A stretch of DNA of 64,000 nt from an uncultured Caldilineaceae bacterium (GCA_958295915.1 OY282381.1:704722-768721); one strand, 5' to 3'; counted from the first letter of the stretch, positions 26,431-35,961 are shown. A program made the numbers and translations. The notes: generated by a model not told the origin, from the letters alone.

Positions 26431-26697
26431 TTCGTTGTTGACTCTGCTTGTCTGGTCGGCGAGCCGGTTTCTCGCGGGGCAGAAAGTATTATATCTAATG
26501 AGGACATGGAAAGCCAAACGGCTGATTTGAAATGAGAGGAGGCGGCATAGAGTGACCAAATAGAGTAACCAATGCCGTTTTTTGCAGTTGGCGCTCAGAA
26601 GGGCGACAATGACAGCCCGACCATCTGATCAGGCAGGCTGACCTGCACGCCAGGCCTGCCGAATCGCAGAACCGGCAGAACATACCGGCAGAACAAC

Positions 26698-27498
26698 ATG
26701 TCATACAAACACCCGTTTCCGCCAATCAGACCTGCCATTACGATTGCTGAGAGCAATGAAAAGATCGCGCAGATCGATTGTCTTGAGTTGCAATGGTGGT
26801 CAGCTATACCAACCTTGCGCCATCATTCAATGCGCGCTTTCTATGAGGTGGATACGTTGGAGCTGAGCGCCGTTATCGATCTGGTCGCCACAAGCCCGGC
26901 CAAAGTCCATCAAGTGGATTGCGTAGAGATCGCCGTGAATGAATGGCCCATACGCAAAGGCTGGTATGCGCCAGGCGCGCCGCTTCTTTTCTATGCCAGG
27001 CTCGATCAGGATAAGACGAGATGGCTTGCTGTCGTCCAGATGATCGACGACAGCAAGGCGCTGTCAACCTTTCGGGATGAGGGATTCGAGGCCAACTGGG
27101 GAAAAGGCGAGAAACGCACGATCTATGATGACGGAAAATATCAGCGCCAGCCGGATGGTTCATATCGCACGACAGAGAGCCAGGGGATTGGGGCAGGAAC
27201 CTATGATGTGACAATTGGCGACAAAACGTTTCGCTGTCTGCGTGTTTTGGACACATTCTCATCACCCCCCAACGAGCATACCGAGTTGGTTGAAGCATTC
27301 ATTGAGTCCTCAGGACGCACAGCGCTCATCCGCCAGTACCTGGGCCGACAATGGGGCAGAGGAGATACGGATTGGGCCAGAAAGTATCCAGATAATGCCA
27401 AGTTGGTCATCGATGATTGTGTCTATGTGCATTGCAACTGCACGGGCAGAGCGCACGATGTCATCACAGACACCTCTCTTGGCATCGTTCTCGCCTGA
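26698..27498 (+). CDS. Conserved hypothetical protein
   Basis: A 266-residue soluble protein without membrane segments or a signal peptide. The N-terminal third has three similar VDxxEL segments (IDCLELQWW, VDTLELSAV, VDCVEIAVN). The centre (FYARLDQDKTRWLAV; ALSTFRDEGFEANWG) and the later TIGDKTFRCLRVLD and SSGRTALIRQYLGRQWGR look like a conserved domain, but I cannot name a function. The C-terminal part has CVYVHCNC. No SD is seen before 26698, so the start is uncertain; M45 (26830) is an alternative. Confidence 0.65.
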   Translation: MSYKHPFPPIRPAITIAESNEKIAQIDCLELQWWSAIPTLRHHSMRAFYEVDTLELSAVIDLVATSPAKVHQVDCVEIAVNEWPIRKGWYAPGAPLLFYARLDQDKTRWLAVVQMIDDSKALSTFRDEGFEANWGKGEKRTIYDDGKYQRQPDGSYRTTESQGIGAGTYDVTIGDKTFRCLRVLDTFSSPPNEHTELVEAFIESSGRTALIRQYLGRQWGRGDTDWARKYPDNAKLVIDDCVYVHCNCTGRAHDVITDTSLGIVLA

Positions 27499-27540
27499 GA
27501 CCTTTAGCCACCGCCACTAGCCCTGACAACTGGTATTAGA

Positions 27541-30500
27541 ATGCCAACACTCACCCTCAAACCCACGCACAAGCCCATCCGGGAATACTACGCCGCGCTC
27601 GAGCGCTTCGACCGTCTCGGCGTCAGCCATGAAAGCGCGGCGCCAGCCGCCTTTCAGACGCTGCTCGAAGCCTGCGCGCGGCAGTGCGCCTGGACCCTGG
27701 CGCCGGAACAGGCCATCGCGCCTCGTGCGCGCAGAGGCGCATCGAACACTGCGCGCAAGCGGCGCATCATAGTTGACGGCGCCCTGATCGACGATTTCCA
27801 GCTGATCCATGGCATCTGGGAAGCGAAGGATAGCCACGACGACCTGCTGACCGCAGCGCGGCGCAAGTTCGAGGCCGGCTATCCGCATGACAACATCCTC
27901 TTCCAGACGCCGCAACGCGCCATCCTGTGGCAGAACGGTCGGCAGCTGCTCGACGCCGATCTGACCGACCCGGCGCCCCTGATACAGATACTCGAAGCCT
28001 TCTTCGGCTACCGGCCGCAGGAGTACGCCGCCTGGGAGGAGGCTGTCGCGCAGTTCAAAGACAGAGTGCCGGATATCGAGCGCGGCCTGGCGCTGTTGAT
28101 CCACAAGGAGCGGCAGAGCAACCGCCGCTTTGCCACAGCCTTTGGCGATTTTCTGGACAAATGTCGCCAATCGATCAATCCGAATCTCTCTGCGGCCGCG
28201 GTCGAGGAGATGCTGATACAGCATCTGTTGACCGAGCGTCTGTTCCGCACCGTGTTCGACAACCCCGCCTTCACGCGCCGCAATGTCATCGCCAACGAAA
28301 TCGAGAGCGTGATCGACGCGCTCACATCGCAGTCGTTCAGCCGGCCTGATTTTCTCCAAGGCCTGGACCGCTTCTACGTGGCCATCGAACAGACGGCGGC
28401 CACCCTGGGTGAGTACTCCCAAAAACAGGGATTCCTCAACACCGTCTACGAGCAGTTTTTCCAGGGTTTTTCGGTCAGGGTGGCCGATACGCACGGCATC
28501 GTCTACACGCCGCAGCCGATCGTCGATTTCATGGCGCAAAGCGTTGCCCACATCCTGCAAACGGAGTTTGGGCGCTCGCTATCCGACCCCGGCGTGCATA
28601 TCATCGACCCGTTCGTGGGCACGGGCAACTTCATCGTGCGCCTGATGCGGGAGATACGCAGAACCGCGCTGGAGGACAAGTACAGGTCGGAGCTGCACTG
28701 CAACGAGGTGATGCTGCTGCCCTACTACATCGCCAGCATGAACATCGAGCATGAATTTTACGCCGCGACCGGCGCGTATCAGCCCTTTGAAGGCATCTGT
28801 CTGGTGGATACCTTCGACCTGGCGGAGGACCGACAGCTGCCGCTGTTCGCGCCGGCGAACACACAGCGCCTGAAGACGCAGAAGCAGACGCCGATGTTCG
28901 TGGTGATCGGCAATCCGCCCTACAACGTGGGCCAGGTCAACGAGAACGACAACAACAAGAACCGCAAATATGAGACACTGGACAAGCGGGTGCGCGAGAC
29001 CTACGCGCAAGATTCCAAGGCGACCAATAAAAACGCGCTCTCTGACGCGTATGTGAAGGCGATTCGCTGGGCGTCGGATCGGATTGGCGAGGAAGGGATT
29101 GTCGCCTTTGTAACCAACAACAGCTTTCTCGACGCTGTGGCCTTTGATGGCATGAGAAAACACTTGGCAGACGATTTCAACGCCCTGTATATTCTGGATT
29201 TAAGCGGGAACGTACGCAAGAATCCGAAGCTCTCAGGCACAACGCACAACGTCTTTGGAATTCAGGTCGGTGTCAGCATCAATTTTTTCGTTAAAAGGCG
29301 CGACAAGGCCAAGGCCCAAGCCGAAATATTCTACGCGCGTGTCGATGAGTTGTGGCGCAAGGAAGACAAATATCGCTACCTTGAGGCAAAGGAACAGTAC
29401 CACAACATCGAATGGCAGACGATAAGGCCGGACAAGCGGCACACCTGGCTGACAGAGGGACTCCACGCCGAGTTTGAGAGCTTTATGCCGCTGGGGAGCA
29501 AGGAAGCGAAGGCGGCCAAAGGCGAGGCGGTGGATGTGATATGCAAGACGTACAGCTGTGGTGTCAATACGGCCCGTGATGCCTGGGTGTACAATTTCAA
29601 CCGCGATGCGCTCACAGAGAACATAAAGCGAACGATTGACACCTACAATAAGCAGGTGTTCAAGTGGGAACAACGGGAAAATCAGAATGCAAACGTCGAT
29701 GATTTTGTGGCGTATGATGACAAGAAAATCAGTTGGAGTCGGGACTTAAAGGCGAAGTTGAAGCGAGGGCGCATGGCCAGATACGCTGACCACAAGCTGA
29801 GGCCATCACTCTATCGCCCGTTTACGCAATCGAACCTTTACTTTGACCGCATGATGAATGATGTCGTATATGTGTTTCCGTCCATCTTTCCTACAGCGGA
29901 GACCGAAACGGAGAATCGGGTAATTTGTATCAGTGGACTCGGAAGCAACAAACCTTTCCACACCTTGATGGCAGATATGATCCCGTGCCGTGACATACTC
30001 GAAAAGACCCAATGCTTTCCCTTCTACACCTACAACGAGGACGGCGGCAACCGTCAGGAGAACATCACCGATTGGGCCTTGGCGCAGTTCCGCAGGCAGT
30101 ACAGCGACGACACAATCGGGAAATGGGACATCTTCCATTCCGTCTACGGCCTGCTGCACCACCCGCACTACCGCGAGCGCTGCCAGGCCAACCTCAAACG
30201 CGATCTGCCGCGCCTGCCCTTTGCCCCGGACTTCCGGACTTTTGCCCAAGCCGGCGCGCGTCTGGCGCAAATCCACGTCGGCTATGAAGAGATGCCCGCC
30301 TATCCGCTGACAGTCAGCGAAAATCCGGATCTGCCGCTCGATTGGCGCGTCGAGAAGATGAAGCTGTCCCGAGACAAAACGCAGATCCGCTACAACGACT
30401 TCCTGACACTCGACGGAATCCCAGCAAAAGCTTTTGACTATCGGCTGGGCAACCGCTCGGCCCTGGAATGGGTTATCGACCAGTACCGCGTCAAGACAGA

Positions 30501-30639
30501 CAAGCGCAGCGGCATCGTCAACGATCCCAACCGTGAGGAGGATCCACAGTACATCGTCAACCTGATCGGGAAGGTGATCAGCGTGAGTCTGGAGACGGTG
30601 GAGATTGTCGAGGGCTTGCCGGCGTTGGGGACGGTTTGA
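27541..30639 (+). CDS. Type ISP/IIG-like restriction-modification enzyme without helicase
   Basis: A 1032-residue protein. The N-terminal 150 residues hold a possible nuclease core (IDDFQLIHGIWEAKD, a D...ExK pattern). A helical linker follows. The N6-adenine methyltransferase has motif I DPFVGTGNFIVRLM (about 358-371) and motif IV NPPY (about 458-461). The last 450 residues (YRPFTQSNLYFD; DWALAQFRRQYSD; FHSVYGLLHHPHY) match the type ISP specificity domain. Classical type ISP enzymes such as LlaGI also carry a translocating helicase, absent here, so it may act as a type IIG/IIL single-chain enzyme. No partner gene is adjacent. Confidence 0.85.
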   Translation: MPTLTLKPTHKPIREYYAALERFDRLGVSHESAAPAAFQTLLEACARQCAWTLAPEQAIAPRARRGASNTARKRRIIVDGALIDDFQLIHGIWEAKDSHDDLLTAARRKFEAGYPHDNILFQTPQRAILWQNGRQLLDADLTDPAPLIQILEAFFGYRPQEYAAWEEAVAQFKDRVPDIERGLALLIHKERQSNRRFATAFGDFLDKCRQSINPNLSAAAVEEMLIQHLLTERLFRTVFDNPAFTRRNVIANEIESVIDALTSQSFSRPDFLQGLDRFYVAIEQTAATLGEYSQKQGFLNTVYEQFFQGFSVRVADTHGIVYTPQPIVDFMAQSVAHILQTEFGRSLSDPGVHIIDPFVGTGNFIVRLMREIRRTALEDKYRSELHCNEVMLLPYYIASMNIEHEFYAATGAYQPFEGICLVDTFDLAEDRQLPLFAPANTQRLKTQKQTPMFVVIGNPPYNVGQVNENDNNKNRKYETLDKRVRETYAQDSKATNKNALSDAYVKAIRWASDRIGEEGIVAFVTNNSFLDAVAFDGMRKHLADDFNALYILDLSGNVRKNPKLSGTTHNVFGIQVGVSINFFVKRRDKAKAQAEIFYARVDELWRKEDKYRYLEAKEQYHNIEWQTIRPDKRHTWLTEGLHAEFESFMPLGSKEAKAAKGEAVDVICKTYSCGVNTARDAWVYNFNRDALTENIKRTIDTYNKQVFKWEQRENQNANVDDFVAYDDKKISWSRDLKAKLKRGRMARYADHKLRPSLYRPFTQSNLYFDRMMNDVVYVFPSIFPTAETETENRVICISGLGSNKPFHTLMADMIPCRDILEKTQCFPFYTYNEDGGNRQENITDWALAQFRRQYSDDTIGKWDIFHSVYGLLHHPHYRERCQANLKRDLPRLPFAPDFRTFAQAGARLAQIHVGYEEMPAYPLTVSENPDLPLDWRVEKMKLSRDKTQIRYNDFLTLDGIPAKAFDYRLGNRSALEWVIDQYRVKTDKRSGIVNDPNREEDPQYIVNLIGKVISVSLETVEIVEGLPALGTV

Positions 30640-30685
30640 GAATACAACGCATTCATCCTACCCCCGTAGGGAGGAGAAGAATCGA

Positions 30686-31618
30686 ATGAAACACGACGCC
30701 AGCAAACATCTGGTCTACCTGAACGGAGAGATGCTGCCACCGGACCAAGCCAGGATTTCGGTCTTTGATACCGCCGTCACCCTGGGTGACACCATGACCG
30801 AATCGACCCGTACCTTCGGCCATAAACCCTTCAAGCTGGAGCGACACATCGACCGTCTGTACAAATCGCTGAAAGTCAGTCGCATTGATACGGGGCTGTC
30901 ACCCGTGGAGATGAGCGAGATCACCCTTCAGGTTTTGGAGACCAATCTGCCCCATGTGCCGCCGGAGGAAGATGTCTGGATCACCCACAATGTGTCGCGC
31001 GGCATGGGGGCGGCCGCGGCAGACCCCACCCTGCAACGCTCCCCGGCCACCGTCATCATCCACACTACACCCATGATCCTGAGCGACTGGGCCAGCTTCT
31101 ACACTGAGGGCTGCCATGCTGTCACGCCGTTCAGCCGCGCCATCCCCACCCAGTCTCTCGATGCCCGCATCAAACACCGCAGCCGCCTGGCCTATACCCT
31201 GGCCGAAGCCGAAGTGAAGCTGGTCGACCCGCAAGCCCAGAGCGTCATATTGGACACCGACGGCAATGTCACGGAAAATAAGGGCGGCAACTTCTTCATC
31301 TATGCCGATGGCCGCCTGAAGACACCCCACGCCCGCGGCGCCCTGGCCGGCGTCAGTCGGGAGACGGTCTTGGAACTGGCAGCGGATCTAAGCATTCCCA
31401 CCCAGATAACCGACTTTCAACCCTACGATATCTATACGGCGGACGAGGCCTTCTTCACCAGCACGCCCTACTGTATCATGCCGGCCACAAAGTTCAACGG
31501 CCTGCCTGTAGGCGACGGCGCAGTCGGGCCCATCACCCACAGGCTGCTTCAGGCGTGGAGCGACATGGTAGGCCTGGACATCGTCGCCCAGGCCCAACGC
31601 CATGTATCAATAACGTGA
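30686..31618 (+). CDS. Class IV aminotransferase (branched-chain/D-amino acid type)
   Basis: A 310-residue PLP enzyme. The Schiff-base Lys is K163 in ARIKHRSRLAYTLAEAE, and the cofactor-binding Glu lies in DGNVTENKGGNFFI. These fit fold-type IV enzymes such as IlvE, D-amino acid aminotransferase or ADC lyase; the exact substrate is not settled by motif. The ATG at 30686 follows GAGGAGA, so the longer frame overlapping the restriction gene was not used. It converges with the methyltransferase gene. Confidence 0.88.
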   Translation: MKHDASKHLVYLNGEMLPPDQARISVFDTAVTLGDTMTESTRTFGHKPFKLERHIDRLYKSLKVSRIDTGLSPVEMSEITLQVLETNLPHVPPEEDVWITHNVSRGMGAAAADPTLQRSPATVIIHTTPMILSDWASFYTEGCHAVTPFSRAIPTQSLDARIKHRSRLAYTLAEAEVKLVDPQAQSVILDTDGNVTENKGGNFFIYADGRLKTPHARGALAGVSRETVLELAADLSIPTQITDFQPYDIYTADEAFFTSTPYCIMPATKFNGLPVGDGAVGPITHRLLQAWSDMVGLDIVAQAQRHVSIT

Positions 31619-31660
31619 GCGCTCTCCATCCGCTGGACATAGCGCGAACGTTGAGAACGC

Positions 31661-32320
31661 TTAAACCCTTTCAAATACTGTGATCTGCCAGAAATCATCT
31701 GTATCTGTATGGACCGGCTGCAAACCATTCCTGACAGCGATCGCATGCACTTCTCTGTGGGGGTGTATGTATATGCGAAATCTTTGACCCTTTAGCGCGC
31801 GTAAGGCATTGTCCAGCCCAACTCTGATGCGCGTCCACCAGGTTTCATCGGGATAGCTCAAAGCCAGATAGCGCCCGGTCTTCCTCACAGACGCGCCCAG
31901 CAACGCATGCAGATGCGGATAACAGCAGATCACCCGATCCAGGATCACTATATCAGCGGAATCGATCTCATCCGCGACAACGGTGAAGTCGCCATGCACG
32001 TATTGCGCCTGGCTACCCAAACGCAACTGCTCGCCAATCGACCGGGCGGCGGCGATGTATGCAGAGGATGCCTCTATGCCAATCACGCTGGCGGCGACGC
32101 CACGGCGCAATAGTTCATAGTGAACACCCCCAACCCCGCTCCCGATATCCAGTATACTGAACGGCCCCGGACAGTTCTCCACCAGATAGGCGATCAGGCG
32201 CGCGGCGCGTGTCTCCAATCCATCGCTTATGTAGGCGCGAGCCTCCCCGGCGGCGCGTTTTGTATCGAACGTGTTTTCAAGATCGTTGACAGTGCGCGAT
32301 CCACAGCAGACGCAGTTCAT
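31661..32320 (-). CDS. Class I SAM-dependent methyltransferase
   Basis: A 219-residue protein from the ATG at 32320, which has GGAAG seven bases upstream; an ATG at 32338 would add six residues. It starts with a CVCCGS pair that could bind metal. SAM motif I is ILDIGSGVGGVHYELL, followed by GIEASSAYIAAA and VILDRVICCYPHLHALLG, which resembles Mg-protoporphyrin or ubiquinone-type small-molecule methyltransferases. The fumarylacetoacetate-hydrolase family gene lies 36 bases upstream on the same strand. Confidence 0.8.
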   Translation of the reverse strand: MNCVCCGSRTVNDLENTFDTKRAAGEARAYISDGLETRAARLIAYLVENCPGPFSILDIGSGVGGVHYELLRRGVAASVIGIEASSAYIAAARSIGEQLRLGSQAQYVHGDFTVVADEIDSADIVILDRVICCYPHLHALLGASVRKTGRYLALSYPDETWWTRIRVGLDNALRALKGQRFRIYIHPHREVHAIAVRNGLQPVHTDTDDFWQITVFERV

Positions 32321-32356
32321 CGAGTCGCTTCCATCCATTGGGCTGGACAGCGCCCA

Positions 32357-33280
32357 TCACAGAGCCTCGACCGGATTCTCCAGAACGCCCAGACCTTCGA
32401 TCTCGCCCCGGATATGGTCGCCGGGCTGCAGCCGCACCTTTTTGGCGTGCCCTACGCCGGCGGGCGTGCCTGTGCTGAGCAGATCGCCCGGTTGCAGGGT
32501 GACAAACTGGGAGACAAAGGAGAGGGCCTCCGCGGGCGAGAAGATCATCTGGCCGGAATTGGCGTCTTGCTGCAACTGGCCATTATGCCATAGACGCATA
32601 GGCAGGCGGTCGGGTTGCGGGATTTCGTCTCGGGTCGTGATCCACGGCCCCATAGGGCCAAAGGAATCCAACCACTTGCCCACCAGCCAATCGAAGAAAT
32701 AATCCCCTTCCTGCTCGGGCAGTTCAGTGCGGAAAGTCAGCTCCCGGGCCGAAATGTCATTGAAGATAGTGTAGCCCATGATGTGCGCTTCCGCCTCGTC
32801 GGGCGTCAAATCCCGGCCGCTCTTGCCGACCACAACCGCCAGCTCCAGCTCCCAATCGGCGAAGGCGGTCGAAGGCGGGATGCGGACCGGCTGGTCTGTG
32901 GCCGTGACCGCTGTGCAGGGTTTGATGAAGAAGCGCGGGATCATCTTTTCCTTGCCCACATAGGAGCCGCCCCCCTCTTCAATGTGGCTGGCGTAGTTGC
33001 CGGCCAGACACATCAGCTTGCCAGGGCGCGGTAGAGGCGCGGCCAGGGTGACCTGATCCAGAGGCAGGCGCAGTTCCGGGTCGCCGTTCCCCTCGGCCCA
33101 CGAAATCGCGGCCTGCGCGCTCTCCAGCCCGGCCGCTCCCATTGCCAGCAGAGACAGCATATCCGTCGCCGTGTTCGGATCGCCCCGTCCGCTCGCCTGT
33201 ATACAGGCTGCCAGGTCGTAGATCTGATCTGCCACCACCACGCCGACCCGCTCGGCAGAACCATATGTCGCCAGTTTCAT
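32357..33280 (-). CDS. Fumarylacetoacetate hydrolase (FAH) family protein
   Basis: A 307-residue protein. The metal-binding acidic residues are in DWELELAVVVGKSG and FNDISARELTFR, and the C-terminal GDLLSTGTPAGVGH is the family signature. Members hydrolyse or decarboxylate dioxo-acids, or act as hydratases or oxaloacetate decarboxylases. The ATG at 33280 has AAAGGA upstream; the ORF can extend two codons to a TTG. The neighbouring Gfo/Idh/MocA gene suggests sugar-acid breakdown, but this is inference. Confidence 0.88.
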   Translation of the reverse strand: MKLATYGSAERVGVVVADQIYDLAACIQASGRGDPNTATDMLSLLAMGAAGLESAQAAISWAEGNGDPELRLPLDQVTLAAPLPRPGKLMCLAGNYASHIEEGGGSYVGKEKMIPRFFIKPCTAVTATDQPVRIPPSTAFADWELELAVVVGKSGRDLTPDEAEAHIMGYTIFNDISARELTFRTELPEQEGDYFFDWLVGKWLDSFGPMGPWITTRDEIPQPDRLPMRLWHNGQLQQDANSGQMIFSPAEALSFVSQFVTLQPGDLLSTGTPAGVGHAKKVRLQPGDHIRGEIEGLGVLENPVEAL

Positions 33281-33393
33281 CGTCAATGTCCTTTCATGGA
33301 TGCTGTGAGAAAACCATCTGCAAAGGACAGCGGCAACGCAAGTGTCCGTTCAATTCAACGCGATCCTTTGTGAATATCTGTTTTTTACCGCCC

Positions 33394-34464
33394 TCAGAGG
33401 GAGATGCGCCGCCCACTACGGCTGGACTCATAGGCCGCGTCCACAACTTTTGCCACGCGGACGGCATCCTCGCCGGTCGCCATCGGTTCACCATTTCCCT
33501 GACAGGCTTCAATGAACGCGCGCAGAAACGTCTCGCCGTGGGCGCCGCCATAGGCTGGCGACGCCGGGAAAGTGTAGTCAAATGTGCGTCTGGGGGCAGA
33601 TGCCCAGCTCGGGTGCGCGCTTTCCACATAGATACTCTGGGGCGTGCCGCTTGAGCTCCAGGTAATGCGCCCCAGACGGCCATTGATGCTGACGTAGGTG
33701 TCATAGCCAGCGCGATTGTGATACCCTTCGCCGCTCATGGTCAACATATAGCCGGCGTGCAAGACGCCGACTGCGCCAGAGCCAAAACCCAGCGAAAGCG
33801 CGGCCACATCTTCGACATCGATATCTTCGCCGCTGCGGGTGGCTATCTGGGCCGCCACCGACACGATCTCATCCTGGGTGATATGCTGGATCTGATCGAT
33901 GTAGTGGCAGCCCAGCCAGGATAGAATGCCGCCGCCGGCCTGTTCCTGATTGAAGAGCCAATGTTGGGGATTGCGCATCTGCACTTGGGTCGTAATCATG
34001 CGCATCTCCACCGAAACCAGTTCGCCGATCAATCCCCGCTCGACAAAACGACGGGCATCCTGGATCGGGGGCAAGGCGCGGTTCTGGTAAAAGACGCCGA
34101 GTTGTCGCTGGCGCCGCCTGGCCACATCGGCTACCTGTTGGCTTTCGACGGCCGTCTTGCCGATAGGTTTGTCGGTGATCAGATGCTTGCCGGATTCCAA
34201 CGCGCTGATAAAAATTGGCGGACCCAGATCGTTGCGCAGGGCCGCTACGGCAAAGGTAATCTGCTCCTGGGCCAACACGGTAGAGAGATCCGTAGTTGCG
34301 CCCCGAATTTTCTCGCCCTGGGTCTCCACGGTCGACTGAAGCAGGTTGTCGTCCGGATCCCAGAGCAGAATGCTGGCAACCTCCGGCACAGCCTGGAGTG
34401 TGCGCAGGTGTGCGAGAGAGTGGGGATGAGATAGCCCCAGAAGGGAAGCATGCACGTCGGTCAT
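33394..34464 (-). CDS. Gfo/Idh/MocA family oxidoreductase
   Basis: A 356-residue protein. It starts MTDVHASLLGLSHPHSLAHL; the usual GxGxxG is degenerate (GLSHPHS), while DKPIGKTAVESQQ replaces the canonical EKP motif (DKP). A C-terminal segment RAFIEACQGNGEPMATGEDAVRVAKVVDAAYES matches the family end. Loss of the glycine motif may mean altered cofactor binding. It is divergent from the paralogue at 35962, with the TnpB element between them. Confidence 0.82.
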   Translation of the reverse strand: MTDVHASLLGLSHPHSLAHLRTLQAVPEVASILLWDPDDNLLQSTVETQGEKIRGATTDLSTVLAQEQITFAVAALRNDLGPPIFISALESGKHLITDKPIGKTAVESQQVADVARRRQRQLGVFYQNRALPPIQDARRFVERGLIGELVSVEMRMITTQVQMRNPQHWLFNQEQAGGGILSWLGCHYIDQIQHITQDEIVSVAAQIATRSGEDIDVEDVAALSLGFGSGAVGVLHAGYMLTMSGEGYHNRAGYDTYVSINGRLGRITWSSSGTPQSIYVESAHPSWASAPRRTFDYTFPASPAYGGAHGETFLRAFIEACQGNGEPMATGEDAVRVAKVVDAAYESSRSGRRISL

Positions 34465-34541
34465 GATAGTTGTCCGTCCCGGTCTGAATGGAGTGGTGGC
34501 ATACGTCGCGCTAGCGTAAAATGGAAGAATGCGTTAACATA

Positions 34542-34567
34542 GGGAATTATGTACTTAACTGCACAAG
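34542..34567 (+). repeat. Left terminal inverted repeat of the TnpB element
   Basis: Pairs with 35927-35952, 25 of 26 bases; the only mismatch is G at the tenth base here versus A in the partner's reverse complement. Confidence 0.8.
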
Positions 34568-34710
34568 GATTTCAGCGTGTTGGATTTGCGTAGGATGTGA
34601 GTATGTGGTATCTGGGAATACTTCAAAATAGAACAGGCGGACCTGCTCCATAAGAGAGAAGCCCGTCAGTGCGGCAACACTACGGGCTATGATCCACAAG
34701 GCTATGACTT

Positions 34711-35916
34711 ATGGATACGCCCCAGCTTACCACAATCCATAAAACCTATCAAGAACGAGGCTACTGTTCGCGCCCTGGCTATGCCCGCATCTGTGAGGTA
34801 TTGCGCGCCTGTCGCTGGCTATACAATCGCCCCCTTGAATAGAGACGAGACATATACCGAGCCTGTGGCAAGGGTATGACTCTGTATACGCAGATGAAAG
34901 AACTGACCCAACTGCGGAAGGAACAACAGTTCTGGCGTGATATAGGGATAACAGTTTCTCGCGGAGTCCTGGTACGTGCAGACAGAGCATTCAAGGCTTT
35001 CTTTCGTAGGGTGAAAGCTGGGGAAAAGCCTGGTTATCCACGCTTCAAACCACATCAGCGCTATCAGTGCATCGAACTGTCAGAGGTTACACCGAGCAGG
35101 GTGAAGGGCAATCGTATCAAGGTGAAAGGATTGCCCGCTATCAGAATACGGCCCAATCGTGAATTGCCAGCTAGTAGCCAGTTGAAGGCCTTGCGGATTG
35201 GTATGCACGGGCGTATCCTGACAGTTGACCTTGTCTATGCAGAGGAACAGAACATCCTGGCGCCAGTGGATACTGTGGTAGGCATAGATGTGGGCGTGAA
35301 CGAACGCATGACCTTCAGCGATGGGGATACAGTTTCCCGTCGTATACCTGACCGTACAAAAGAGCAGAAATTACAACGCGCCATCTCCACAAAGAAGAAA
35401 GGCAGCAAGCGTAGACGAAAGACAATCGCCACTTTTGCTCGTGAGAGGCGTAGGAATACGGTGCGCAATCGCAATGAATGCCATCGGTTGACCACCGCTA
35501 TCGTGCGAAACTATCAGAAGATAGCGGTAGAAAAGTTGGCAATCAAGAACATGTCTCGTACGGGCGGAAGTCGGAAACGTGGCTTGAATCGCAGTATGGT
35601 GGAACAGACTTGGGGATTGCTATTTCAACAGTTGCGCTACAAGGCAGAATGGGCCGGTAGACAATTCGTTGAAGTTGACCCCCGCTATACATCCAAGACC
35701 TGTTCCCGTTGCGGTGAAGTAAGGAAAGAGAAGCTGGCGGTTTATCGTGTCTTTGTCTGCCCTTTGTGTGGGCATACGGAAGATAGAGATACCAACCCGC
35801 TAAGAATATTCTACGACGTGGATGGGGAATCAGGAACGAGGGGCAGGTCTGCCTGCCCTTCCCACCCACTACAACGCGGGTGGGAATATCCCGCGCAGCC
35901 GACGCGAGTCGGCTGA
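34711..35916 (+). pseudogene. tnpB: RNA-guided nuclease TnpB, interrupted by an in-frame TAG
   Basis: The frame runs from ATG 34711 through RACRWLYNRPLE to TAG at 34840-34842 (codon 44) and then continues in the same frame to TGA at 35914-35916, about 400 codons in all. Downstream of the TAG the RuvC-like triad is intact: Asp in VVGIDVGVNE (codon 193), Glu in VEKLAIKN (274) and Asp in EDRDTNPLR (358-360). The zinc ribbon CSRCGE/CPLCGH is also present. A restart at ATG 34876 would give 346 residues lacking part of the N-terminal domain. TnpB normally cuts DNA guided by an RNA from the element's right end. Confidence 0.85.
35841..35914 (+). ncRNA. Candidate omega-RNA (reRNA) scaffold hairpins
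   Basis: Three consecutive stems overlap the tnpB 3' end: GGGCAGG/CCTGCCC (35841-35847/35852-35858), TCCCACCC/GGGTGGGA (35860-35867/35878-35885) and AGCCGAC/GTCGGCT with GCGA loop (35897-35903/35908-35914). The location matches the TnpB guide-RNA scaffold, whose guide would be read from the sequence past the right end. Exact RNA limits are not determinable here. Confidence 0.5.
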
Positions 35917-35926
35917 GAAAGATATA

Positions 35927-35952
35927 CTTGTGCAGTTAAGTATATAATTCCC
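35927..35952 (-). repeat. Right terminal inverted repeat of the TnpB element
   Basis: Reverse complement of 34542-34567 with one mismatch. It contains TATAAT (35943-35948) and ends only nine bases before the ATG of the next dehydrogenase gene. Confidence 0.8.
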
Positions 35953-35961
35953 AGGTCATTC

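Larger units (their letters stand above)
34542..35952. mobile_element. TnpB-encoding IS element bounded by 26-base inverted repeats
   Basis: The left arm 34542-34567 (begins GGGAATTAT, ends CTGCACAAG) is the reverse complement of 35927-35952 with one mismatch (25/26). Between them lie a left-end hairpin (AGCCCGT 34660-34666 / ACGGGCT 34682-34688), an interrupted tnpB and three strong hairpins near the right end. No tnpA is present, as in IS1341-type members of IS200/IS605, but long terminal inverted repeats are not typical of that group. No target duplication is evident. Confidence 0.7.

Noticed and set aside
27541-30639. BREX or DISARM locus around the methyltransferase.
   Set aside because: No PglZ, BrxC, DrmA/B or helicase gene is adjacent; neighbours are metabolic genes.
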